A stretch of 46,505 bases of DNA from Frigoribacterium sp. (GTDB lineage Bacteria; Actinomycetota; Actinomycetes; Actinomycetales; Microbacteriaceae), in NCBI GenBank assembly GCA_025408445.1, contig JANYIZ010000176.1, positions 1-46,505 of the forward strand. The letters are read 5' to 3'. Below the pieces are notes generated by a model. The model saw nothing but the letters and a program-made list of their open reading frames with translations. It ran no database searches and was not told the origin of the DNA. The position numbers and the translations under genes are program-made. Positions 25,828 to 33,508 of this stretch are shown piece by piece (positions within the stretch are counted from its first letter, which is position 1; every line of letters starts with the position of its first letter).

Positions 25828-26880
25828 ATGAAAGCCCTCGTCTACAAAGGTCCCGGCCAGAAAAGCTGGGAGGATGTTCCGGATCCGGTGATTCTCGCGC
25901 CGACCGATGTGATCGTCAAAATGGTGGCGACCACGATCTGCGGCACCGACCTGCACATCCTCAAAGGCGACGTCCCGGAGGTATCCGTCGGTCGGATTCT
26001 CGGTCACGAGGGTATCGGCGTGATTACCGAAGTCGGTGACAGCGTCAGCCAGCTGGCCGTCGGAGACCGCGTCATCCTCGCCTGCGTCAGTTCCTGTGGT
26101 CAGTGCTCAAACTGTCGCAAAGGTCTCTACAGTCATTGCCTCAACCCGGAGGGAGTCGCGGGTATCGGGTGGATTTTCGGCTACATGATCGACGGCACCC
26201 AGGCTGAATACGTGCGCGTGCCGTTCGCCGAGAATTCGGTGTACAAGGTACCGGAAGGAGTCACTGATGCCGAGGGCATCCTGCTCTCCGACATCCTGCC
26301 GACGGGCTTTGAGATCGGTGTGCAGTACGGCAAGGTGACGCCGGGAGATGTCGTTGCCGTGATTGGTGCAGGCCCGGTAGGCCTCTCCTCGGTGATGACC
26401 GCGCGGCTTTACGGCCCGTCCAAGATCATCGCGATTGATCTCGATAATGCTCGGCTGGCTCGCGCGAAGGATTTTGGGGCGACCGACACCGTGAACTCGG
26501 GCGACGCGGACTGGAAAGAACAGGTGCTCGCGCTCACCGACGGACTGGGAGTGGATGTCTCGATCGAGGCCGTCGGCGTGCCCAACACGTTCACCATGGC
26601 TACGGACATCGTGCGACCCGGCGGTCATGTCGCCAACATCGGGGTGCACGGCAAGCCCGTCGAGCTCGCGCTGAATGAGCTCTGGATCAAGAACATCGAA
26701 ATCTCGATGGGCCTCGTGAACACCAACACACTCGGGATGTTGCTGAAACTCGTTGCGGAACACAAGCTACCCGCCGACAAGTTCGTGACTCACGAGTTCA
26801 CTTTCGAGCAGATGCTTGAGGCCTACGACGTCTTCGGCCATGCCGCGCAACACGATGCGCTGAAGGTGCTGATCCACTGA
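25828..26880 (+). CDS. Zinc-dependent alcohol dehydrogenase
   Basis: 350 residues of the zinc-containing MDR type. Catalytic-zinc ligands are C38 (TICGTDLH), H60 and E61 (GHEG). The structural zinc site has C90, C93, C96 and C104 (SSCGQCSNCRKG). The Rossmann loop is VIGAGPVGLSSV near residue 175, followed by the acidic AIDLDNAR that suggests NAD preference. It oxidises alcohols or polyols or runs in reverse on aldehydes; the exact substrate is not clear. AGGAAGG before the ATG supports the start. The MarR gene 110 bases downstream may regulate it or itself. Confidence 0.92.
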   Translation: MKALVYKGPGQKSWEDVPDPVILAPTDVIVKMVATTICGTDLHILKGDVPEVSVGRILGHEGIGVITEVGDSVSQLAVGDRVILACVSSCGQCSNCRKGLYSHCLNPEGVAGIGWIFGYMIDGTQAEYVRVPFAENSVYKVPEGVTDAEGILLSDILPTGFEIGVQYGKVTPGDVVAVIGAGPVGLSSVMTARLYGPSKIIAIDLDNARLARAKDFGATDTVNSGDADWKEQVLALTDGLGVDVSIEAVGVPNTFTMATDIVRPGGHVANIGVHGKPVELALNELWIKNIEISMGLVNTNTLGMLLKLVAEHKLPADKFVTHEFTFEQMLEAYDVFGHAAQHDALKVLIH

Positions 26881-26952
26881 TCAGGGGCGATGAAAGAGCG
26901 GGCCGGTCTGTCACGGGGTGGCACGTCGGCCCACTCTCACGGGTCTCGCCTT

Positions 26953-26983
26953 TTGGTTGTAGCGTCAAGTAACCAACTAGACT
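26953..26983 (+). promoter_or_regulatory. Inverted repeat and -10 box directly before the marR start
   Basis: TTGGTT (26953-26958) and AACCAA (26971-26976) are perfect inverted arms with a 12-base centre. TAGACT (26978-26983) follows as a -10 box and ends six bases before the ATG at 26990, implying a leaderless mRNA. The repeat would overlap the -35 and spacer, a common autoregulation layout for MarR repressors. Confidence 0.45.
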
Positions 26984-26989
26984 GCGCGG

Positions 26990-27475
26990 ATGGATGATCC
27001 CCGCTGGCTGACCCCGGAGCAACTGCATTCCTGGATTCGACTGGTCTCGGTAGTTGAGCTGCTGCCCAGCATCCTCGATGCGCAGTTGCAGCGGGATGCG
27101 GAGCTCACACACTTCGAGTACTTCACCCTTGCCAGGCTCTCGGAGGCACCGAAGCGCACCCTGCGCATGACGGCACTCTCCGCCGCCACAAACGCGAGTC
27201 TCGCTCGCCTGTCGCATGTGATTGCGCGGCTGGAGCGGCGCGGATTCGTGGAACGCACACCGTGCCTCGAAGACCGTCGCGCGACCAATTCATCGCTCAC
27301 CGAGCTGGGGTGGCGAAAAGTCGTCGAAACGGCGCCGGGCCATGTCGCCACAGTGCGTGACTCAGTGATCGACGTGCTGGATCAGTCGGATGTCGCCGAC
27401 CTCGACCGCATCATGGGTCGCATCCTTTCGAGGCTCGATCCGACCAACCGATTGCGTAGCTGGGGCGCCGAATAG
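26990..27475 (+). CDS. MarR-family transcriptional regulator
   Basis: 161 residues. The winged helix runs over about residues 40-105: FEYFTLARLSEAP, then a recognition region TNASLARLSHVIARLERRGFVER and a wing CLEDRRATNSSLTELG, all typical of MarR. Flanking helices form the dimer interface. MarR proteins repress exporters or catabolic genes and respond to phenolic or other small ligands. The presumed operator just upstream suggests autoregulation. The adjacent Zn-alcohol dehydrogenase is a candidate target. The start has no visible ribosome site and looks leaderless. Confidence 0.87.
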   Translation: MDDPRWLTPEQLHSWIRLVSVVELLPSILDAQLQRDAELTHFEYFTLARLSEAPKRTLRMTALSAATNASLARLSHVIARLERRGFVERTPCLEDRRATNSSLTELGWRKVVETAPGHVATVRDSVIDVLDQSDVADLDRIMGRILSRLDPTNRLRSWGAE

Positions 27476-27682
27476 CTCGACATCCTGAAGGTCCGCAACG
27501 TGAGGCGTTCAGTCAGCTGCGACGAGGCCGGGGCGTATACACGGGCGCACTGCGGGAGCTAGGTGATGCAGAGTCCCGTGCCCGAAAAGACGCTGTGACC
27601 CGCCGTCGAGCCCCTTGTGTTTGCGGTCGGCCCGGGCCACAGTCCACCATGACCCCACTGGCGATCGAGCGAGGAGAATCCG

Positions 27683-29095
27683 ATGGAAGACAGTTCAGAA
27701 GCAGGCCCAACGGTGTTCGTGTTGTTCGGTGCGACCGGCGACCTCGCCAAGCGGATGGTGATCCCGGCGTTTTTCGAGCTAGCGAAGCACGATCTCTTGC
27801 CGAAGAAATGGCTCCTGGTGGGAAACGGCCGTGGCGACGTCTCGCACGAGGACTTTCGCGAGCACGTGAGCGAGGTTCTCACCGAGTTCGGTCCGAAGCC
27901 CGAGGAGGGGCCCTGGGAGGAGTTCAGCGCTCATTTGCGATTCGCCGGCGGGGGTTTCAAGAAGTCTGATCCGGGATCCCTCCTCGATGTGCTCGCTGAC
28001 GCGAAGGACGAACTGGGCGATAACGTGCAGTTCATCCACTATCTTGCAATTCCGCCGACTGCCTTCATCACGGTCACGGAGGGACTCGGGGAACACGATC
28101 TCGCCGAGCGTTCACGCGTTGTCTACGAGAAACCCTTCGGCACATCCCCCGCGAACTTTCGGGAGTTGGATGCTGCGGTGCACCGAGTGCTCGAGGAGCA
28201 CCAGGTCTTTCGTATCGACCACTTCCTCGGCAAAGAAGGCACGCAGAATCTGCATGCGCTGCGCTTCGGCAACGGACTGTTCGATACCGCCTGGGACCGT
28301 GATCACATTCGAGCAGTGCAAATTGATATTCCCGAGACCCTCGACATCGACGATCGGGCGGAGTTCTACGACGAGACCGGGGCGCTTCTCGACATGATCG
28401 TCACCCACCTGTTTCAGGTCGCCGCCGAGATCGCGATGGAACCTCCGCTGTCGATGAAGCACGACGACTTGCAGTCCGCCCGGGAGTCGGTGATCGCCGC
28501 GTTCCGGCCCCTGTCGCGAGAGGATGTGGTGTTGGGCCAGTTTGAGGGCTACACCGACACTCAGGGAGTCGCAGCGGACTCGACCACCGACACTTTCGTC
28601 GCCGCTCGACTGTGGATCGACACCGATCGCTGGCGCGGCGTGCCGTTCCTGCTGCGCACGGGAAAGCAACTCGCCAAGGACGCCCAACAGGTGAGCATCA
28701 TTTTTCGCAAGCCGGCTGACGGACCGTTGAGTCACGACGCCCCGGTTGTCGGCAACGTACTCACGGTGACGCTCGCGGGCTCCGGCGCGATTGATCTTCG
28801 TATGGTCGTGAAGGAACCCGGTGCAGGGTTCGAGCTTGCCACCGGCACGACGGCACTTCCGTTATCCGAGGTGACCGATGCGGACCCGCTGCCGCCCTAC
28901 GTCAAACTCATCAACGACGTAGTGCTTGGCGATCGCTCGCTGTACACCCGCCCAGACGGCCTCGGTCACGCCTGGGAAGCGATCGCTCCGATTCTCCAGA
29001 ACCCGCCAACGGTTCTTCCCTACCCTCGAGGATCATGGGGACCGGATGCCGCGGCACAGCTTGCGGAACCGGATGGCTGGCTTCTCGGGCAGTAG
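27683..29095 (+). CDS. zwf: Glucose-6-phosphate dehydrogenase
   Basis: 470 residues. The NADP loop is FGATGDLAKRMVIPAFF at residues 13-29, the substrate motif RIDHFLGKEGTQNL starts at about residue 177 (RIDHYLGKE in other species) and the catalytic His is in MIVTHLFQV. LRTGKQLAKD matches the conserved C-terminal substrate/cofactor region. The enzyme makes 6-phosphogluconolactone and NADPH, entering the pentose phosphate pathway. GAGGAG a few bases before the ATG supports the start. Unlike the usual actinobacterial tal-zwf-opcA order, it stands alone here, so it may be a second copy. The 207-base gap before it holds no clear gene. Confidence 0.93.
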   Translation: MEDSSEAGPTVFVLFGATGDLAKRMVIPAFFELAKHDLLPKKWLLVGNGRGDVSHEDFREHVSEVLTEFGPKPEEGPWEEFSAHLRFAGGGFKKSDPGSLLDVLADAKDELGDNVQFIHYLAIPPTAFITVTEGLGEHDLAERSRVVYEKPFGTSPANFRELDAAVHRVLEEHQVFRIDHFLGKEGTQNLHALRFGNGLFDTAWDRDHIRAVQIDIPETLDIDDRAEFYDETGALLDMIVTHLFQVAAEIAMEPPLSMKHDDLQSARESVIAAFRPLSREDVVLGQFEGYTDTQGVAADSTTDTFVAARLWIDTDRWRGVPFLLRTGKQLAKDAQQVSIIFRKPADGPLSHDAPVVGNVLTVTLAGSGAIDLRMVVKEPGAGFELATGTTALPLSEVTDADPLPPYVKLINDVVLGDRSLYTRPDGLGHAWEAIAPILQNPPTVLPYPRGSWGPDAAAQLAEPDGWLLGQ

Positions 29096-29112
29096 TGGCG
29101 CCTGCTATTTGC

Positions 29113-29337
29113 CTATTTACCGAGAGCGATGGTGCCAGCGATAGCGATGAGTTCAGCCTCATCGACCGTGATACCCGCGTCGAAGAGGCGCACTCGCAAC
29201 TGGGTGAGCAGGTCTTCCTGCGGTCGGAGGGTGACATCCGCAGCGACCTGGCTGGCGAGGCCGGCGATCTTTTGGTCACGGGTCGCGTCGCCGCTTCCGT
29301 CCTGCACGGGCTCGTTCAGTTCACCGGCTTCAGTCAT
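29113..29337 (-). CDS. Small conserved-looking hypothetical protein
   Basis: 74 residues from the ATG at 29337, with GAGAG nearby upstream. It is acidic at the N-terminus (EAGELNEPVQDGSGDAT) and helical later, with DLLTQLRVRLFDAGITVDEAEL. No family is recognised and no cysteine, membrane helix or catalytic motif is visible. It is convergent with zwf, 17 bases apart. Composition and lack of low-complexity sequence favour a real gene over chance. Confidence 0.55.
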   Translation of the reverse strand: MTEAGELNEPVQDGSGDATRDQKIAGLASQVAADVTLRPQEDLLTQLRVRLFDAGITVDEAELIAIAGTIALGK

Positions 29338-29515
29338 GCGTTCCACTCTCTTTCGGTCTGTTCCAGCGTATCCGCACCGGTGTTGGTTTTCGCCTGGCGG
29401 CACCCGATGCGAAGTCTTCGGCGAGAACTCTGGTTAGTCGAGCCCGCTGGGCATCCGCCACAATGGACGCGGTCACGATCGGCCAGTCGGCTCTCACCAG
29501 GTTGTCCACATCTGC

Positions 29516-30538
29516 CTAAAGCGGGTCGGTGAGCGACAGCTCCCACACTGCGAGACCGTGCAGGTTACGACTGAGTGCGAGGGCTTTACGCTCCGAAAGA
29601 GAGCGTGAGTCAGACCACCAAACCACTGTGTCATCCGGAAGTGTCGCGGTCCACTCCGCCTCGGTTGGGTTCCAGCGGGCGAGGTCGCCGGCGAGGGTGC
29701 GAGAGTCGTCATCGCTCAGCTGCCTGCCGTCCGAGCCATTTCCGGGCCAGGAGTAGCCGTAGCCGGCCACGCCCAAGTCGATGTGGGTTGCGGGAACGCC
29801 CGCGGCGAGGAGGGCATCGAGTGCGGTGGTGGCCCAGGGAAGTCCGCCGACCGGGCCGGGCTTCGACCAGGTGGGACCGTGCTGGTCGTAGGCCATCAGA
29901 ACCACCCGGGAGAGCAGCGGCGTCAACCGCGCGAAGTCGTAGCCCGCACCGAGGTAACGGCCGGGGGACTTCTCGGCCGTTACGGCCATCGACACGGATT
30001 TCGGAGCGCCGAGCGACTCGTGCAGCTGGGTGGTGAACGCTGCGAGTCCCGCAGAGTCATTGAGGGTAAGCGATTCCAGATCGATCTGCACTCCGTCGAA
30101 GCCAGCGACAGCGACCAGGGTGACGAGCTCGGTGATCACCGCGTTGCGGTGCTCGGGGTTGCCCAGTAGTGCGGTTGCGATCTTCGATGAGAAGTCGTTG
30201 GTGATGGTGTCGTAATTGCTCACCAGAAGCTCGGCAGTGAGCCCGCGAGCATGGGCGGCCGCGACAAGGGCGGTCGCAGTCGCTGGAAGCTTCGACACGC
30301 CATCGCCGGTTGGGGAGACCACCACCCCATCGATGCCGATTGTCGTGATGGCGTGCGTATCACGGTCGAGCGAGATGGCGTTCGCTTTGTCTGGCACCAC
30401 ATACAGCTCGGTGGGTATTGCTGGTGAGGTGCCCGTCGCGGTCGAGGTCGCGCGGGGCGTGGCGGTCGCCGCCGCGCATCCGCTCATCAGAAGAAGCCCC
30501 GCGACTAAACCGAGCGAGGCGACGATTTGACTCTTCAC
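29516..30538 (-). CDS. Glycoside hydrolase family 18-like lipoprotein
   Basis: 340 residues from a GTG at 30538. A signal peptide with lipobox LMSGC places Cys21 as the lipidated residue, followed by an Ala/Thr-rich linker. The catalytic-type motif FDGVQIDLES (about residues 147-156) matches the GH18 D-x-x-D-x-D/E pattern, with the acid Glu after the Asp. AYDQHGPTWSKPGP, a barrel strand with the conserved Tyr-Asp, supports YaaH/SpoVS-like members that act on peptidoglycan-type sugars. It would act outside the membrane, perhaps in cell-wall remodelling. Substrate not shown. Confidence 0.8.
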   Translation of the reverse strand: MKSQIVASLGLVAGLLLMSGCAAATATPRATSTATGTSPAIPTELYVVPDKANAISLDRDTHAITTIGIDGVVVSPTGDGVSKLPATATALVAAAHARGLTAELLVSNYDTITNDFSSKIATALLGNPEHRNAVITELVTLVAVAGFDGVQIDLESLTLNDSAGLAAFTTQLHESLGAPKSVSMAVTAEKSPGRYLGAGYDFARLTPLLSRVVLMAYDQHGPTWSKPGPVGGLPWATTALDALLAAGVPATHIDLGVAGYGYSWPGNGSDGRQLSDDDSRTLAGDLARWNPTEAEWTATLPDDTVVWWSDSRSLSERKALALSRNLHGLAVWELSLTDPL

Positions 30539-30707
30539 ACCGACCCCGTTCGCTCTTCGTCGACCCCTGCGGTCTCGCTCCAGAGTAGACGGGCCCCCCC
30601 GGCCGAAGCGAACCGGCGGCGCCGCGGCAGCCTGCCCCAGCGTCGCGACGGGAATTGCAACGAGCTTGCTTTTCCAGCCCGTGACAGTTGCCTCCCCTGA
30701 AGTGGTT

Positions 30708-30962
30708 ATGTGTGTCGTTGGGCCTCACAAGACGGGTGCATCAGGTTGCGTCTGCCCTGATTGTCACGAGGCTGCGAAGATCGCGGAACACCCCGCGAAT
30801 CCGCGCTCTGCTGGCCCTCGCGAAGAGTCACTCCAGTGGTCGGGCACCGAACGCGCCGCTCGGCTCGGGATGACCGACCGCATCCTTGGCCGGGACAGGG
30901 AGGGGTGGCGTGAGCAGGGCTACCGAATCGAGGCGCAACGCGGGCACTTCAGGCACCGTTGA
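30708..30962 (+). CDS. Possible small protein with CPDC zinc-knuckle-like motif
   Basis: 85 residues from the ATG at 30708; the same frame is open back to 30666. It contains GCVCPDCHEAAKI, three cysteines and a histidine that could bind zinc, and an Arg/Glu-rich helix later. No family is recognised. It fills most of a 435-base gap between the GH18-like gene and the S4 gene and ends 12 bases before the end of the latter (convergent). Third-position GC is high, but long open frames occur by chance at this GC content, so it is only a candidate. Confidence 0.35.
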   Translation: MCVVGPHKTGASGCVCPDCHEAAKIAEHPANPRSAGPREESLQWSGTERAARLGMTDRILGRDREGWREQGYRIEAQRGHFRHR

Positions 30963-30974
30963 CACGACCCGGAA

Positions 30975-31358
30975 TCACTCTGGTAAGTCGCGGCCGCGCA
31001 GCCTCTCGAGGTCACGTCGTTCGCGTTTGGTTGGACGTCCCGCTCCTCGGTCCCGACTGATCGTCGCCGCCACTTCTTCCTTCGGTGGAGGCGGTGGGGT
31101 CAAGTCGATGACGCACTCTGCGGCGACTACCGCGCCGACGCGTTTCGCCACGAGGCGGGCGACCCGAACCGTGCGTTCGAGGTCCGTGTTTCGTAACCGA
31201 ACCTCATCGCCGATGTGCACAGGCTGGGCGGCTTTGGCTCTCTCGCCATTCACGTGCACGTGTCCGGCATGGCAGGCGGCCGTCGCTGCCGAACGGGTCT
31301 TTGAGAGTCGCACGGCCCAAATCCAGCTGTCGACGCGCGTGCTCGACGGGGCATCCAT
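30975..31358 (-). CDS. S4-domain RNA-binding protein (Hsp15/HslR family)
   Basis: 127 residues. The S4 domain covers about residues 8-60: RVDSWIWAVRLSKTRSAA, then CHAGHVHVNGERAKAA and HIGDEVRL, the alpha-L motif. The C-terminus is basic (GRPTKRERRDLERLRG), as in Hsp15, which binds stalled 50S subunits carrying peptidyl-tRNA and helps recycle them. It is likely cytosolic and ribosome-associated. The next gene on the same strand (LRV protein) is 53 bases upstream. Confidence 0.85.
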   Translation of the reverse strand: MDAPSSTRVDSWIWAVRLSKTRSAATAACHAGHVHVNGERAKAAQPVHIGDEVRLRNTDLERTVRVARLVAKRVGAVVAAECVIDLTPPPPPKEEVAATISRDRGAGRPTKRERRDLERLRGRDLPE

Positions 31359-31411
31359 TGTTTGACTCTACGGCCTGGGAAATGCGGTGAAGGTGCGCAA
31401 TGCGGCGCGGC

Positions 31412-31855
31412 TCACGCGTCGGAGAGAGCACCCTTCCAGCTGACAAGCGCGCGTACCGTCTCGCTCCTGTCATCCGCGAGGCGCCTCATCACGTCGGCTG
31501 GCGCGAAAAAATTGACGGCGACGAATCCGCGCACGCGCTCTGAAGGATCATTGGCGAGTGAGCGCAGCACGACAAACGGAGCCGTCTCATTCCGGGCGAC
31601 GCACGCACGAACCCGCTCGTCGGGGTCTTTCGAAAGCGCAACGAAGAGATCTTCAGGGGTGTTAAAGCTGCTTGCCGCACTCTCGCGGATCTTTGGGTTT
31701 GCATCCGCTGCCAACAGCCGAAGGCGGCGGATCTTGCTCTCGGTCACCGGGGGAGCAGGATGGAGCCTCGACGCTTCTTCGCTCGTCAGCATCGACGGAC
31801 GGTGATCGCGCATGGCCTGGCGCTGGGCGGGGGTATTGAAGCGGATGCACGACAT
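31412..31855 (-). CDS. Leucine-rich-repeat-variant (LRV/HEAT-like) protein
   Basis: 147 residues from the ATG at 31855. The centre is built of about 24-residue repeats with a regular pattern: RRLRLLAADANPKIRESAA, then LFVALSKDPDERVRACVARN, VVLRSLANDPSERVRGFVAVN, and VMRRLADDRSETVRALVSW. Each has a Leu-rich helix, an acidic turn (D-P/A-D/N) and a VR-x-x-V-A helix, as in LRV repeats. Such solenoids bind proteins. Partner and function unknown. No signal peptide, so it is likely cytosolic. Confidence 0.75.
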   Translation of the reverse strand: MSCIRFNTPAQRQAMRDHRPSMLTSEEASRLHPAPPVTESKIRRLRLLAADANPKIRESAASSFNTPEDLFVALSKDPDERVRACVARNETAPFVVLRSLANDPSERVRGFVAVNFFAPADVMRRLADDRSETVRALVSWKGALSDA

Positions 31856-32025
31856 GAACGACACGTTACCGACAGCGCCCGTCGGACGCGCCCAAACACC
31901 CCGGCGATCATTGAACACGCATCATTGCTCGGGTGACGGCTCGTACCTGCCGCCGCCGAGCAAATCTCGATAGCACCGACTGGGATATCCCGGTTCTCCA
32001 GCACCGTGAGCGTTGGGAGGATGAT

Positions 32026-32297
32026 CACAGCGAAGCAATGGTCCTCGCTACCCGAGTAGCCGCCCTTCCGGGCGAAGTGAGCCGTGAGCGGGACATCCCA
32101 GAGGTCACGAGCACGCGCATCAGGTCGAGTCGCGCGTGCTGCAGGCCAGCTCCTCCGCCGAAGATCCAGGGTCAGACGACCGGCAGCAGCGACCAGCGTC
32201 GATCGACCCAGGAGTAATCGCTCGTGAACATCGAGGCGGCAGGGGCGATGACGCATGCCGCCACGAACACGAAAGCGACGATAACCAGCGGTGCCAT
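32026..32297 (-). pseudogene. 5' remnant of a DUF1295 (steroid-reductase-fold) membrane protein
   Basis: Reading leftwards from the ATG at 32297 gives a hydrophobic helix and then SDYSWVDRRWSLLPVV, a hallmark of DUF1295 proteins, followed by TGA (32174-32172) and PWIFGGGAGLQ. A one-base shift near 32100-32108 then restores LWDVPLTAHFARKGGYSGSED, which matches the next family motif (LWG-RLT-NFARKGGY-ED). Past about 32026 no frame resembles the family, so the C-terminal half is gone. The gene is a decayed fragment. The rest of the gap to 31856 holds nothing that I can support. Confidence 0.75.
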
Positions 32298-32329
32298 GAA
32301 GCGAAGCTGAAGCTCACCCGGCTCGCGGA

Positions 32330-32335
32330 TAGACT
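32330..32335 (+). promoter_or_regulatory. -10 box for a leaderless phosphatidyltransferase transcript
   Basis: TAGACT fits TANNNT and ends seven bases before the GTG at 32343. No Shine-Dalgarno sequence lies between. Identical hexamer and spacing occur before the marR gene at 26978. Confidence 0.45.
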
Positions 32336-32342
32336 CTGGCTC

Positions 32343-32960
32343 GTGGAACCTCAGCAGAGCTACCAGGTGAGTTCCCGGATTTTCACGATCCCCAACATCC
32401 TGAGCTTCGTCCGGCTTCTTCTCGTCCCTGTCTTTCTCATCCTCATCGTGCGGGGCGAAGACGGCTTCGCACTTCTCGTGCTGGTCTTCTCGAGCATCAC
32501 AGACTTCCTCGACGGGGTCATCGCCCGCAAACTCAACCAGGTCACGCGCCTCGGCCAGTTGCTAGACCCGGCGGCCGATCGACTCTTCATCTTCACTGCG
32601 CTCATCGGGCTTGCGGTGCGCGGGGTGATCCCGTGGTGGCTCGTGATCGTAATCGTCGGGCGGGATGTCATGCTCGCGATCCTCGGCGTCACTCTTGCCA
32701 ACTTTGGATACGGGCCGCTCCCCGTGCATCATCTTGGAAAAGTGGCCACGTTCTGCCTGTTCTACGCGCTACCGATCCTGATGATCGGGCAGGCATTCCC
32801 CGCAGCGGCGTGGATCACCGTGCCATTCGGGTGGGCCTTCGCGCTATGGGGAGCCTTCCTGTATTGGTGGGCCGGCATCATTTATCTGCGTGAAACCGTG
32901 CGCGTCACAAGAATTCCGCGACCCGGCGAGGTCATTGAATCCGATACGCTGAAGCGCTAG
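32343..32960 (+). CDS. CDP-alcohol phosphatidyltransferase (PgsA-like)
   Basis: 205 residues from GTG at 32343; the frame is open further upstream, but the residues there are not family-like and the -10 box supports this start. The CDP-alcohol motif is complete: DGVIARKLNQVTRLGQLLD followed by PAAD, giving D-G-x2-A-R-x8-G-x3-D-x3-D at about residues 59-81. Five or six TM helices follow. It transfers a phosphatidyl group from CDP-diacylglycerol to an alcohol such as glycerol-3-phosphate in membrane lipid synthesis. In mycobacteria pgsA2 lies upstream of the garA locus, and the same order is seen here. Confidence 0.9.
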   Translation: MEPQQSYQVSSRIFTIPNILSFVRLLLVPVFLILIVRGEDGFALLVLVFSSITDFLDGVIARKLNQVTRLGQLLDPAADRLFIFTALIGLAVRGVIPWWLVIVIVGRDVMLAILGVTLANFGYGPLPVHHLGKVATFCLFYALPILMIGQAFPAAAWITVPFGWAFALWGAFLYWWAGIIYLRETVRVTRIPRPGEVIESDTLKR

Positions 32961-32964
32961 CAAC

Positions 32965-32985
32965 TGTCGTCGAGCGATGACGACA
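32965..32985 (+). terminator. Terminator hairpin after the phosphatidyltransferase
   Basis: TGTCGTC and GACGACA form a perfect seven-base-pair stem with a seven-base loop, starting five bases after the stop codon, followed by AAAACAC. It probably ends the transcript before the FHA gene. Confidence 0.5.
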
Positions 32986-33031
32986 AAACACACGCCGCTC
33001 GTGAGAGCTCGGCGAATATGGGAGGTGCGTT

Positions 33032-33508
33032 ATGGTCGACCCGGTCAACCAGGATGACGCGGCGAGAAACCGGCCGCGCGACACCGACACCACCCTTCAC
33101 CTGACTACGGACTTTGAAGCACAGCTGGCTGCCCTCGAGGGCGAAGTTTCTCCCGAGGAGAAGTCGTCGATCGCCGCGCTGCCCTCCGGATCTGCTCTTC
33201 TCGTTGTGCGCCGCGGCCCGAACACCGGAGCCCGATTTCTGCTCGACGCCGATGTTACGACCGCGGGACGACATCCGGATGCCGACATCCTTCTCGACGA
33301 TGTAACCGTCTCGAGGCGCCACACCGAATTCCTCCGCCACGGCACCGCCTTTGAGATCAAGGATCTCGGCTCGCTCAACGGCACCTATTTCGATGGCGTC
33401 CGCATCGATACCGCTCTACTTCGCGACGGGGCGGAGGTGCAGGTGGGCAAGTTTCGCCTCACCTTTTATGCCTCCAGACTGGATCTCGTTCACCAGGCGA
33501 GCAAGTAG
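33032..33508 (+). CDS. garA: FHA-domain signalling protein, GarA/OdhI type
   Basis: 158 residues. The FHA domain fills the C-terminal half: GRHPDADILLDDVTVSRRHTEF, then GSLNGTYFDGVRID, with the phosphothreonine-binding Arg, Ser-x-x-His and Asn residues. The N-terminal tail reads RDTDTTLHLTTDF, at the place where GarA and OdhI have the kinase target motif ETTSVF. In relatives, PknB/PknG phosphorylate this Thr and the protein then stops inhibiting 2-oxoglutarate dehydrogenase. The motif here is altered, so regulation may differ. GGGAGGTG before the ATG is a strong ribosome site. The stop overlaps the next start by one base. Confidence 0.88.
   Translation: MVDPVNQDDAARNRPRDTDTTLHLTTDFEAQLAALEGEVSPEEKSSIAALPSGSALLVVRRGPNTGARFLLDADVTTAGRHPDADILLDDVTVSRRHTEFLRHGTAFEIKDLGSLNGTYFDGVRIDTALLRDGAEVQVGKFRLTFYASRLDLVHQASK

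Noticed and set aside
31786-32256. Single minus-strand gene of 156 codons upstream of the LRV gene
   Set aside because: Only its middle part (LWDVPLTAHFARKGGYSG) is family-like, and it is explained as the second frame of the DUF1295 remnant.
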